A DNA stretch of 64,000 bases from Brassica napus (taxonomy: Eukaryota > Streptophyta > Magnoliopsida > Brassicales > Brassicaceae), in assembly GCF_020379485.1 (NCBI RefSeq), contig NC_063443.1:18037531-18101530 (forward strand), given 5' to 3'. Position numbers and translations under genes: made by a program. Below, piece after piece: positions 1-13,016 of this stretch (its first letter is position 1; the number at the start of each line of letters is the position of its first letter). A model generated the notes under the pieces. It had not been told where the DNA came from. It saw nothing but the letters and a program-made list of their open reading frames with translations, and did no database searches.

Positions 1-1
1 A

Positions 2-301
2 GAATATATTGCTTTATATTTTGTGAATCACAGTACTGATGTAAGAAACACACAGGGAATAGCGAGAATGCTGGTGAGAAGAGCAATGAACATAGCGGCG
101 AAGAAGAAAGGGATGATGTACGATGATTTGAAGAAAGTGGAGAGAGGAGTTAGGAGATTCTTTCATGATGATATAACGGTGGCTGTGATATTCATAGACA
201 ATGAGCTTCTTATGGTGGAGAAAGCTACTGTTCCTGAGCTATCTATTAAAGGTTTCTCTCATACCGTTGGACCTTCCAAGTTCAGTCTCTTCTTCTCTTA
301 A
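2..301 (+). CDS. Protein phosphatase 2C, clade D (C-terminal exon, cut by window edge)
   Basis: The frame is open from base 2 to a TAA at 299-301. It encodes the C-terminal ~99 residues of a PP2C serine/threonine phosphatase. The diagnostic stretch is FHDDITV, which holds one of the metal-binding aspartates of the PP2C fold, preceded by a GIAR segment and a basic helix. The end, ELSIKGFSHTVGPSKFS, resembles the plant clade-D PP2Cs, which dephosphorylate plasma-membrane H+-ATPase in auxin-regulated growth (family knowledge). Gene order places it as the At5g06750 orthologue. Upstream exons lie outside the window, and the first ~15 codons are poorly conserved, so the exon's 5' boundary is uncertain. 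Confidence 0.85.
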   Translation, partial: EYIALYFVNHSTDVRNTQGIARMLVRRAMNIAAKKKGMMYDDLKKVERGVRRFFHDDITVAVIFIDNELLMVEKATVPELSIKGFSHTVGPSKFSLFFS

Positions 302-490
302 AAGAAAGTGTTTTTTTTTTACATTTATTATATATTTTACTCCCGTAGTTACAACATGTAGTTAATAAATATTCCAAAATATACTTTCATAGTATATGTT
401 TTCAAATGGATGAATTGAAAAGCGTGATTCAAAAATACACTATTTAGATGAGTAGGAAAATAAAATGAATTCTTGATGAACAAACTAGTA

Positions 491-2449
491 TCACCGGCCA
501 GTTAGCTCAGTGACTGAATTAATCTGACTCCCTGTAAGAGAGTAGTCAACGTCACTAAACGATGGTGGCATGGCTGGCCACACGAAAGCTGGTCTCTCTG
601 TAGGCACATCTGGTGGGCTGGTCTCACCCGTCAAGACCTTCAAGACCGTTTTCATGGACGGTCTTTGGTTCGGGTTCGGGTGGCAACAAGCTAGTCCTAA
701 GAGCAAAACACTCTTCATCTCATCTACATTAAACGAACTTCCCATTCTCGGATCTGCTGCATCCATAATGTTTCCATTTCTGTATAGCTCCCACAGCCAG
801 TTCACAATGCTGTTGTTGTAATTGCTCTGGTTCTCCTTGTCCAACACGTAACTCGGTTTCTTGCCAGAGACTACTTCAAGCATTAGAACTCCGAAGGCAT
901 AGACGTCTGTCTCAACAGTCGCTCTCCCGTTGAGGAAAGTCTCTGGAGCCATGTACCCTGGCGTTCCAGCGATCTCCTTTGTCGAATGGTGCGTCATCTC
1001 GCTTTGTTGTATCATCCTTGCAAGCCCGAAATCGCCGAGCTTCGCGTTGAAATCTGAGTCTAGCATCACGTTGCTCGCTTTGATGTCTCTGTGAAGTATC
1101 CTCTTGTCGCATCCGTTGTGAAGATACTCCAACGCTTGAGAAAGCCCTCTTATAATGTTCTTCCTTGTCTCCCAAGTTAGGTTTGATCTTGACTTGCCTT
1201 GCAAGAAAATGTACTTGTCCAAGCTTCCGTTAGGCATGTACTCATAAACAAGAAGATACTCCTTCCTCTCGTAGCACCATCCCAACAGCTTCACCAGGTT
1301 CCTGTGATTCAGGCTACCGATTGTCGTGATCTCGGATATGAACTCTTGCTTCCCTTGATGAGATTTCTCGGAGACTCGCTTCACAGCTATGTCTCTACCC
1401 TCCCACTTCCCCTTAAACACCATCCCAAACCCGCCTTGTCCGAGTTTGTTCTCGTGGCTGAAGTTTCCTGTAGCTCTCTTCAGCTCTCTCAGCTTGAACT
1501 TCTGAGGGTTCGTCGCGCAGTTATTTAGCTCAGCTTCTATATCAGGGCTTGTTTCCCCTGCCCTTGACCTAGATCTCAGGAACAGTAACCCTAAAATAGC
1601 TCCTATTACAACAAGACACACAATAGGGAGAATAATCCAAAGCCATAACTTGTTTCCATCTCCATCTATCTGTAAACCTTCAAAACTCCATGACCGGACA
1701 CAGTTCAGCTCCGTGTAATTGCTTGTCGATGCCGTGAATCCAACGTAAACCGTCTCTGGAAGAGAAGCTGAGAGATCTATAGCCCTAGAAAACACTAAGT
1801 TTTTTTGATTATATACCTCCGAGTTGTTTCTTGAGACGTAAACCGATAGATTGTTACCATCATACCGCACATGCGCGGTAAAGTCCACACCAGAATCGAT
1901 CTTGATTCCTCGTCCGGTCAAGGATTCTTGAACAACAGAGTTGATGTTATTCACGTTTAGAGCCACATGGTTTCCATCAAGATCATCCGGGTGGCTCTTC
2001 CTTGTGTCGAATTCAACCGCAACGATCTTTGACCCGAGAGTTCTGTTTGTTGTCTCGTTGACCAGACCTAGCCACATACCCGAGCTGTTCTGAGGAGCGG
2101 TCGTCTCCGGTGTGAGAACAAACGCTAAGCCTTCGCCTCCAGGGTCGGTTTGGTTGGAGATGTTGATGACGAAAGTTGTGTTGAACGTAGCTTTCTTGTC
2201 TTTCTTCCATAGCTTGAAAGGCTTATTGTAGAGAGCGCGGCCTGCATGGTTCGTGAGGGAGCCGCCACGGGTATCAGGAGTCACTTGGATCGCTCCAAGG
2301 ACGATGTATGAGTTGACTTTGATCAAGTCTGAGTCATTGCTTGCTTCAAACGTAGGGAAATCGAACTCCAAGCATTTCACTTGTGTCTGGATCTTACAAG
2401 CTATTGTCAGAATTAAGAACAGGAGCTTGCACGCTAGAGAGTTCTTCAT
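491..2449 (-). CDS. LECRKS5: L-type lectin receptor kinase S.5-like
   Basis: Single-exon 652-residue membrane receptor kinase. The start is the ATG at 2449; the open frame runs 14 codons further upstream but only to a TTG. A signal peptide (residues 1-22) is followed by a legume-lectin domain (about 26-262, with AVEFDT and the DGNHVALNVN metal/carbohydrate-loop motif), a transmembrane helix (268-291) and a kinase domain. The kinase has LGQGGFG at 336-342, catalytic lysine in AVKRV near 357, HRD at 453-455, DFG at 473-475 and APE at 501-503, so it should be an active RD kinase. Many NxS/T sequons lie in the ectodomain. L-type LecRKs sense extracellular signals in defence and development; this member's ligand is not known to me. 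Position supports the At5g06740 orthologue. Confidence 0.95.
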   Translation of the reverse strand: MKNSLACKLLFLILTIACKIQTQVKCLEFDFPTFEASNDSDLIKVNSYIVLGAIQVTPDTRGGSLTNHAGRALYNKPFKLWKKDKKATFNTTFVINISNQTDPGGEGLAFVLTPETTAPQNSSGMWLGLVNETTNRTLGSKIVAVEFDTRKSHPDDLDGNHVALNVNNINSVVQESLTGRGIKIDSGVDFTAHVRYDGNNLSVYVSRNNSEVYNQKNLVFSRAIDLSASLPETVYVGFTASTSNYTELNCVRSWSFEGLQIDGDGNKLWLWIILPIVCLVVIGAILGLLFLRSRSRAGETSPDIEAELNNCATNPQKFKLRELKRATGNFSHENKLGQGGFGMVFKGKWEGRDIAVKRVSEKSHQGKQEFISEITTIGSLNHRNLVKLLGWCYERKEYLLVYEYMPNGSLDKYIFLQGKSRSNLTWETRKNIIRGLSQALEYLHNGCDKRILHRDIKASNVMLDSDFNAKLGDFGLARMIQQSEMTHHSTKEIAGTPGYMAPETFLNGRATVETDVYAFGVLMLEVVSGKKPSYVLDKENQSNYNNSIVNWLWELYRNGNIMDAADPRMGSSFNVDEMKSVLLLGLACCHPNPNQRPSMKTVLKVLTGETSPPDVPTERPAFVWPAMPPSFSDVDYSLTGSQINSVTELTGR

Positions 2450-2690
2450 CTTTGTGATTGTTTTTGAGTTCTCAGCTTCAGAGATTAGCAAAATAAAAAC
2501 ATTTAAGTGGTTTCTAATGGAATATATTTATATATATATATATATTTCAAAGGAGCTTTGTCGTCAAACACACGTTCCTCGAAATCAGAGTCATACTAAT
2601 GAACTAAAATAAATTTGGTTTTAACTTTTCAATAATATGATAAATTTGTTACCTTTTCGTTTCTGGTTTTAAATTGTTATCGTGTATTTT

Positions 2691-2924
2691 CTCCCTTTCG
2701 ATTTAATTGTCATCGTAAGAAGAAAAAAAATTATTCCAAAATAACAGTCATTTTAAAAATTTAATGTAAAATTTAGTAATAAATTTTTTTTTTTTGTATT
2801 GGTTGAAATATGGTTAGATGTATAAGTAATTGTATTTTTATTTTGAAAATATATAAAATCATATTATATTTTATTAATTTGTATACATAAATTAAGAATG
2901 ACAATTAAAATGAAATAGATGGAG
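2691..2924. mobile_element. Stowaway-like MITE
   Basis: A 234-bp AT-rich segment begins CTCCCTTTCGATTT and ends with a diverged inverted copy, ATAGATGGAG, followed by TA at 2925-2926. The inner parts of the termini (AATTGTCAT and its complement) match well. CTCCCT termini and TA targets are typical of Stowaway (Tc1/mariner) miniature elements. The left TA is separated from the terminus by a few T residues, so this is an old copy. Confidence 0.6.
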
Positions 2925-5272
2925 TATATTCACCTATAACAAAAAGAAAAGTCATTGTGCAAAATGTTGATTGTCTGGTAGCATTGGTAATATGGACAGC
3001 GACAAAAAAAAAGGTTGACATGTCCTTATGTTTAACGGCTTATTATTGGATTAGTATTGCTATATTCAAATTAGTAAATTACTCCTACATGTTCCACAGT
3101 TACGTGTTATTTGGAATAGTATTAAGTTGAAGTTTACTATTATATATGTAATATAAACTATAAGGTTTTGAAAAAATTTCAACGACTTTTCAAATCAAAG
3201 AAAAAAATACAAAACGTCAAATCTTAGATATCCTTTACCATTTGTGACTTTTACTGAAATATTGGGATATTTAAAATTATAAATTTGTGTGTAATTAGCT
3301 AAGTATTTTATGGTTAGAAATTGGCCAAATAAGAGAATTTATTTGATTACATATCAAAATCCAGATTGATTTATTTGCTCGTAAAATGAATTTCCAAATA
3401 CTTAGGAGAAGATTTAAGTTTTCAGTAGATAAATTCTTCAGTATGTGTAAAAATGGTTTATTCCAAAATTTCACTTACGGGGGATTCCTTGAAAAAAAAT
3501 TTATTCAGAAAATCATATATGTGATAGCATATGATTTAGAATTATGATTTTATTCTTTCAATCAGTTATATTCTTTCAGTTATTTCCTTTATGATTCATT
3601 TTATTTTATTTTTGGTTAAAGAACATACTATATAATATACAAAAATCTACATCTTTAAGGAGGTACTTTTCTTTGCACAAGCTCACATGTGACGCTTCAG
3701 TTAAAGCTACAACATGTTCTTATTATAATGCATATTATCTTGCTACTGGCTTCAGAGGCTCTCAGCATCAAAGTTGATTATAATGGAAAAGGAGATTAGT
3801 ATAGTAATCACCGAATTTTTCTTCTAGTTCTTTTAGAAAATAGGGTTGCATTCTTTCAAAAAAAAAAAAAGGGTTGCCATATCTTTACTTAAATTTCTGA
3901 TTTGAAACACAGAGTACTATAACATGAGAAGTTTAGACACATCTTTTTTTTTGGAAAAGAATATTGTAAAGAGGGTGGAATGACAATCTTTTATTTTTTC
4001 ATCATTATAACAAAATCTCATGATCTCCTCCACCTGCGCGACAGAAATGCACGTAAACATGTTCAAATTGTTATCGTTTTAGACAATTTTTTTTTGCTAA
4101 ATTACCGTTTTAGACAATTACTTATGAATACTCGAAAAACAATTAACCGTTAACTATGAAGCTTCATCGTCGACGCATGTTGATTGTTGGATAATGGATT
4201 AGCGAGCACTGCTGCGAAAACTTATAAAACACTGATGATTTTGAAGAAACTTTGTAAGTACAAAATGTTGGGCAAAACCAACCAGGACTTGTGGCATGGT
4301 AGTGATAATTAACTTGAGGGCAAAAAGTTTAATACGGTGAAACCACCAGAGATCGAATCTTGGTTACTGGAAAATTAACATTTCGATATTGCTAGGAATA
4401 AGATACCCACGTGACTAAGTATAATTCAAAAAGAAATTGGGTAAAACCATAGTGAATAGATAATCCAAGAATAATTTGGACAAAAGCATAACGAATTATT
4501 GGATTTAAAGTCACATGTGAGTTGGTAATGACATTCTCAAGTGTAAACCAAAGAGAATGAGCTCAAAAGATTTCGAATAATTGGATCTGATCGGCTAAAA
4601 CAGTGTAGATGTGATCACTAAAGATGGAAAAGGAATAATAATGGCGGAGTTTGAGACACTTTTTGTAAAATAATAATTACAAAATTATTAAATCAAGAAA
4701 ATAGCATTGATACAAAAATTTAAGTTGAAAATTGTAAATCATTTCTATAACAACAACAATGTCACTAATTCGTTCCTTTTCCAGCTGCAGTTTCATGATT
4801 TCCATCAGTCCACCAACTATAAGTCTATAATGAAAGATGAAGTGAAATAGTGAATGGTGAATGAACATCCAAAAACATCATAAAACATCAGAAAGAACAA
4901 TGCGAGTCTTAAGATGCATGAGCCTAATGTGGATTCATACGTCGCAATAATCAAATTGTAATAATGTGCGAGCACGTTGGAAAGCAATCTTCACTCTGGC
5001 GTGTGATGAAATGTTTCTTTTGAAAAAGTTAAATTTTCATATTATTTGCACTGAAGCCAGAACCGAATTGAGTTCCAAAGAGTTACATACAGCAATTACA
5101 AGCTTAGCTAGAAGCCGGATCATAAAATTAAAGTACAAGAGAACACATTACATGACATGAGCCTTCTGAACTCGTAAGCTAACAACACAATCAGTTACAA
5201 ATTACAATCTTACATAACCAGAACACTTCATAGAGATCTCCGATACCATTATCTAATATTCACTCACACAAC
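2925..5272. other. Intergenic, no gene seen
   Basis: AT-rich spacer between the lectin kinase and the decayed dsRBD gene. Short open frames near 4677-5160 show no recognisable protein. A possible SINE remnant lies at 4272-4425. Confidence 0.6.
4272..4425 (+). mobile_element. Possible SINE remnant
   Basis: ACTTGTGGCATGGTAGTG resembles a pol III A box, and GAGATCGAATCTTGG about 70 bp downstream resembles a B box (GGTTCGAATCC). Spacing fits a tRNA-derived plant SINE head. No poly(A) tail or target duplication was found, so the limits are approximate. Confidence 0.3.
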
Positions 5273-6961
5273 TTACTTGTTCTCAGCTCGCAATCTTTTG
5301 TTTGCCTTCTCCTTGTTCTTTCTTCGTCTCTTTTTAGAAAATATCGAATCATTACACGGATTGTGTGCTGCTGCTGGAACAGGCACAAACTCACCGATTT
5401 GCTGAGAAGCTGGTTTTGTTGCCTCTTGCAACTTGATTTCATGTTGTGGTTCTGAGATTAAATGGTGAAGTTCTTTGGCGATCTCTTGTTTGCCTTCTTG
5501 CTCTTCTTCCTCTGTCTCTTTCTAGAAGAGATCGAATCATTACCCGGACCATGTCCTGCTGCTGGAACAAGCACAAGCTCTATTGGAACACCGATTTGAT
5601 TAAAAGGGAGTTGTGTTGCCTCTGGCAACTTGGTTTCATGCTGTGGTTCTGAGGCTATTGGGGAAGTTCTTGGCATAAGAACACCTTGAAATGGTCCCTG
5701 CTGAAGTTATTGGCAGAGGTACATAAGAACACCTTGAAATGGTCACTACTCCAGGAAGGTGACCAGTCACACATTGTGTATCACCGAACAAGACTCCATG
5801 ACCACCTTGCTTCTCTGTCTGAGGCAGTGAAGTTTTGTTGACTTTTGTTCTCTATCTGAGGCAGTGAATTTACTAAATCTTGCTTCTTCTTCCTGACCAA
5901 GATTCCAGAACCCCCTTGCTCCCCTATACTATTAGCATTTAAGTTTATCGATAAGGCCTGCTGAGTAAGGGGCATTACATCACCACTAGAAGTGGTAGCC
6001 TTGAACTCGTTGCTGGTGACAGAAAAATCACAAGCACTAAACTTGGAGTTGATAACCTCAGAAATGTGTTGCATATGTAAGATCATCTAATAGCAATTTT
6101 AACAGTATTCATTAGTCAATAAAACTGAAACATACAAAAATAAATAAATGGCCATTGGTCTCTTCATGTTTAAGAGAATATAAAGGTGGTTACCTAAAAG
6201 GGAGAGGATAGCAGCAAGTGCAGCTAGTTGCTCAGCTTCTTTCTTATTCGTACCACATTCACCTTTATAACATGTGCCGTTTAGTACCAAAGAGGAAACA
6301 AACACATGAGCCATTTCAACTTGAACTGTCTCATATACACATTACATCTCTATCTTGTCAATAAACTCATTTAATATCATCTTGCAACGTGTTTTGTCCT
6401 GACATACGAGCTGCATAAGACCAAAACCGAATTACTTGTAAGACAAGACATCACTCCTACTCATAAATAGATGCAATGAAACGCAAGTAAAGATAAAAAA
6501 ACCTTGCAGAGATCTGTAGCATGATATGTATCCTCATTGAGTAGATGTTGTAATGCAAGCTTCGCAGCATCTTGCTCTGCAGATCTACGGTTGGTGAATG
6601 TACTCGAGGAGAAGGTAAAAGTCTTTCCACCGACAGAACCGGTACATGCAAATGTAGTGTTATAAACTGGAAGTGGTGTTTAGTCTCTGACAGTAAGAGT
6701 TTAAGTCATTTTTATGACTCAGATTCTCCATAACTCCTACAAGAAAATGAAGAAGTAACATGCAGAGATTTTTGAGATCATGCAAGATTGGAGTAAAGCA
6801 ACAAGATTTAAACAGGTAGGAACAGGGGGAACTGAGATATGTCCACATATGAAGACCTTATAAAGGCTAATGAGAGAACGAAAGCTAATGAATATTTACA
6901 TGTAGGAGGAGTCTCGGACGAAGTCTCAGAAGGGGGGTTGAACCTTAGGCTTTAGCGGCAT
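5273..6961 (-). pseudogene. Two-dsRBD (DRB/HYL1-type) protein gene, decayed
   Basis: Exons on the minus strand encode two double-stranded RNA-binding domains and a basic C-terminus. dsRBD1 (about 6730-6505) has GKTFTF and RRSAEQDAAKLALQHLL. dsRBD2 (about 6400-6193) has FVSSLVLNG, YKGE and NKKEAEQLAALAAILSLLG. Both dsRBDs are broken at the same structural point, just before the conserved PxY: dsRBD1 changes frame between RLN and PVYNTT, and dsRBD2 reads KIEM, then TAA, then VYET. A candidate first exon (ATG at 6961, MPLKPKVQPP) also breaks frame at a run of six C. The tail exon is rich in P/Q and ends in a Lys/Arg cluster resembling a nuclear signal. Relatives bind dsRNA in small-RNA pathways. 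I recall no such gene at this place in Arabidopsis, so it may have been inserted. The exact paralogue is unknown. Confidence 0.7.
5280..5660. repeat. Tandem duplication of the dsRBD-gene 3' exon
   Basis: About 5283-5459 and 5473-5657 are diverged copies of one ~180-bp unit. Each encodes SEPQHE, an EAT motif, VPAA and a K/R-rich end followed by KANKR. The upstream copy ends at its own stop (5458-5460). The downstream copy lies in another frame and ends at TAA 5273-5275, so only one can be the natural C-terminus. Confidence 0.75.
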
Positions 6962-7095
6962 GGAGGATGTGACTTGTGACGGAGATGCATCGGTCGGTGG
7001 TGAGAGAGGTCGTGTTAGTGTACTGCTTCGGACACATATTTGACGAAAGGGTGACATAGTTATCTTCTGTACGATGACATAACAGATAACCAAAA

Positions 7096-7179
7096 CCGAC
7101 CTTAGCTCAGTTGGTAGAGCGGAAGACTGTAGTTGTTGCTGTGATCTTTAGGTCGCTGGTTCGATTCCGGCAGGTCGGA
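7096..7179 (+). tRNA. tRNA-Tyr (GTA) with intron
   Basis: Acceptor arm CCGACCT (7096-7102) pairs with AGGTCGG (7172-7178), with discriminator A at 7179. The D arm TAGCTCAGTTGGTAGAGC and T arm GCTGGTTCGATTCCGGC are canonical. The anticodon GTA is at 7129-7131. An intron of about 11 nt follows the anticodon loop before ATCTTTAG. Such an intron is standard in plant nuclear tRNA-Tyr genes. Confidence 0.93.
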
Positions 7180-7831
7180 TTACTTTTTAGAAAATACTTT
7201 ACTTATGATATGATGATTTTTCCTTTTATTTATAATAATACTTTAAATATCTATTTCTGGTGTTTGTGCTTTGTTTATGTTTTCTATTTCTCTTTCTTAC
7301 TTGTTCTTTTTGAACTTTGGATATTACTTTTTAATTGAGTTTAGATGTTTAAAAAAAATCTATTTAAATACATATACTCATAGGCATGTTTGTTTAACGT
7401 GAATACTGAACGTGGTGTAATCTAAGAATAACTTTATACATGCTCAAGGTATCTAACATAATATCTAACTACTAAAAAAAAAAAAAAAAAAAGGAGAAAG
7501 TTCGCAAGTAGCAAAAAAGAACATTAGATTGTAGAGATCTAAACTGCTATTATTAGTATAGTTTATACATTGTGGTCCATAGTTTCCATCAAAATCAGCT
7601 GTAAAGCCCTAACAACTCTTCCACAGATTAGTTACTTTTCGTGGAATGGAGTATGTGGTTAAGAAAAGAATCTAGAAGACTCGACTTTTTCAAAAAAAAA
7701 AATCTATTAAAAACACAAGAACGTACTACAGTATATGAAAATCTAGAACTAGAAGGGTCACATTTTCTCATTTTTTGACTTGGTAAACAAACACGCCATT
7801 GAATATTGGGTGAAACACGCAGTTTTTTTCT

Positions 7832-7838
7832 TATATAA
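7832..7838 (+). promoter_or_regulatory. TATA box of PRX54-like gene
   Basis: TATATAA lies about 100 bp upstream of the peroxidase ATG, a normal distance for a plant core promoter. The rest of 7180-7936 is AT-rich spacer with a long A tract near 7473. Confidence 0.5.
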
Positions 7839-7936
7839 TGACTTATTAACTCATTAGATAATCCTAAGTTCAGAATCAATAAGTAAAACGAGAAAACTAA
7901 TCAAAACTCTTTTTCATTATTTGCAAAAACTAATAA

Positions 7937-9398
<1,462 letters not shown>

Positions 9399-9890
9399 AA
9401 AATGCGAAGACTAGTTTCACCGTTTGTTTATCACATATGAATAATTATTCGAATAAGCTGAACCATTTTCGTACAAAAATGGTAGGGGAAAATTATGTGG
9501 TAACACCTAGTAGAATTATATCTTGAACCTACGATGTTTTAATAATTACAAATATGTTGTTATGCTAAATACATGGATGTATCACATCTTTTATAATAAA
9601 TTACAGTTAAAAAAATTATAATAAATTACATACAATACTAGTGGATGGAGTCATGGATATCATGTCAATTATGGAATTGACGTATAAGTCAATTATGGAA
9701 AAAATATTGTCATGAGAATTATCATTACAGCAAAGTTGGCGTTGTATTTCAAACGTACCATATAGGAGGACTATTTACAATATTCAAATTTTCTTTTGGC
9801 TTTAGCGTTATTATCTATCCAATAATGTGTTTGTTCAAGAAAAAAAATCTATCCAATAATGCATCAATTTTAAATTTTAACTAGATTTTG

Positions 9891-9930
9891 ATCTGCGCTT
9901 TCAAAACGCATATTTTTTTTTCAATTGACA
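9891..9930 (-). mobile_element. Helitron 3' terminus (degenerate)
   Basis: Read on the minus strand, a stem TGCGTTTTGAAAGCGCA is followed by about 9 nt and CTAG, then T. This is the hairpin-CTRR-T layout of a Helitron 3' end. The 5' TC end was not located, so only the terminus is given. Confidence 0.45.
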
Positions 9931-11648
9931 AATATTTAGTAAATGTCATATTTTCATATATTTGTATTTTATTTTATAAAAGACTTAAACTTTTTATCTT
10001 TATTTATCGTATTTCATTTTAAATGACTATTTATGTTTAAAAAATTAAACTTTATTTCTTTAATGAATTAAGTTGGTATAACTTTGATAAATTAATTTTA
10101 TTATGTGGTTAATATTTTAATAAAAAAAATTATATACTTTTAATAAAGATTTATATTTTTCAATAAAAAAAATCAATTTTTTTATGAATGCTTAAATTAT
10201 ATTAAGAAAAGAAAAAAAAAAATTAAGAATAGTTGAAAAAAAATTTTGAACTTGGCAATATGTACAGTTTAGAAGAGTTGTTCGTTTCAAAATAAATGCC
10301 AATATAAAACTCTAATGTAATATGTTATCACAAAATCTAGTTTAATCATTAAACTACTGGAAATTAAAATAGAATAATTTTTAAGAATCGTATGTTTATA
10401 GGGAAATGAATCCATCAATGATGCACAAATTGGTTATAAATGACATTTTCACATTGTGGAACCTTCATTTAGTTTGTTTTGAAGGTTCACTGAATGTTGA
10501 AAATGGCCTAGTTTTTCCGTGATGATGGAAGATTGGAAGGGGAATTGCCTCAGTTTTGGCTTTTATTTAGCAAGTTTGATGGGAAATATAGCCAGCTGGG
10601 CCTTAAAACTGTGTGTATTTTATTTCTCAGCAATTTTTTTAGAAAAGCTATACAATATAAAATATATATATACATGTATATGTGCATTTTAAAATACTTT
10701 TTTCAATATTAATTTTCAATGTAGTTAGTTATCAGAGATACTTATTTATTTGACTTCATCATAGTAAAAACTAATGAAATAGAGAAAAAACTTTCAGAAT
10801 TAACAGTTATAGTAAATTTCAAGAATAATACGTTATAGTATGTTCTAAGCTCTTTCTAAGAGTCATAATCCATATCACCGTCACTCGAAAATCCGGAGCT
10901 AGTCACGCATCTGCGAACATAGGTTAATGTCAAAGGAACATCTCGAAAGTAAGACTTCTGAAGGTTCTTTATCAAAATCAGTGAAGTAAACACTCATTAT
11001 AAAACACTTGATTATGAATCTATTTGTTTTCTCAAAATTAATACAGCTGTAAAGGTCTAACAACTCTTGAAGGTAGCAGTTATTTTGCAGAAATGTGACT
11101 TGTAAACTAATTCGTGTAGACTAAATGTGACTTATAAACTAATTTGTGCAGACTAACTTTTTTAAAAGCATATTTGAAATTCTGCCTATCAATGTGAGAA
11201 TTGAGATCTTCATTCACATTCATTTTTATATGAATTCTCGATATTAAACATGGGAATCAGAATGCATTAAAGATGTTTAATTTCGATATATAATTTATAT
11301 CATGTTTTAGTGTATTCCAATGTTAATGATAGAACGAAGAAAAAACAATCTTGATCACCAGAACGAGATTTCGTCTCAAGAACGCAAAATCTGATATATT
11401 CTTATAGTATACACTATTTATAAATTCATTTACCAACCGCGTGGAAGGACTACAATAATGCAAGTGATGGAGATGGTATAACCTAAAGACAAATAACTTT
11501 TAACTTAAGAAAATGTAGAAGCACCAGCTTATTTCTCATCTTTTGGACTTAGTACACAAACACACACGTTAATCTAGTTATTGGTTTAATTTAAAATCTT
11601 TCACTTTCATGACCAGCCAATATGTACGCGTTAATAACCTTCCCTGCC

Positions 11649-11656
11649 TATAAATA
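11649..11656 (+). promoter_or_regulatory. TATA box of PRX53-like gene
   Basis: TATAAATA about 93 bp before the ATG of the PRX53-like gene. Confidence 0.6.
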
Positions 11657-11745
11657 TAATGATTTCAAAATGATATGGAATACTCATAAGCTCCGCACCA
11701 ATCATAGAAAAACAAAATTCAAAACTAGTTACTTCCAAAACCTAA

Positions 11746-13016
<1,271 letters not shown>

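Noticed and set aside
912..1528. Overlapping frames on both strands within the lectin kinase
   Set aside because: Shadows of the kinase coding sequence in other frames.
2450..2491. Longer start for the lectin kinase
   Set aside because: The upstream codon is TTG, not ATG; the ATG at 2449 opens directly into a good signal peptide.
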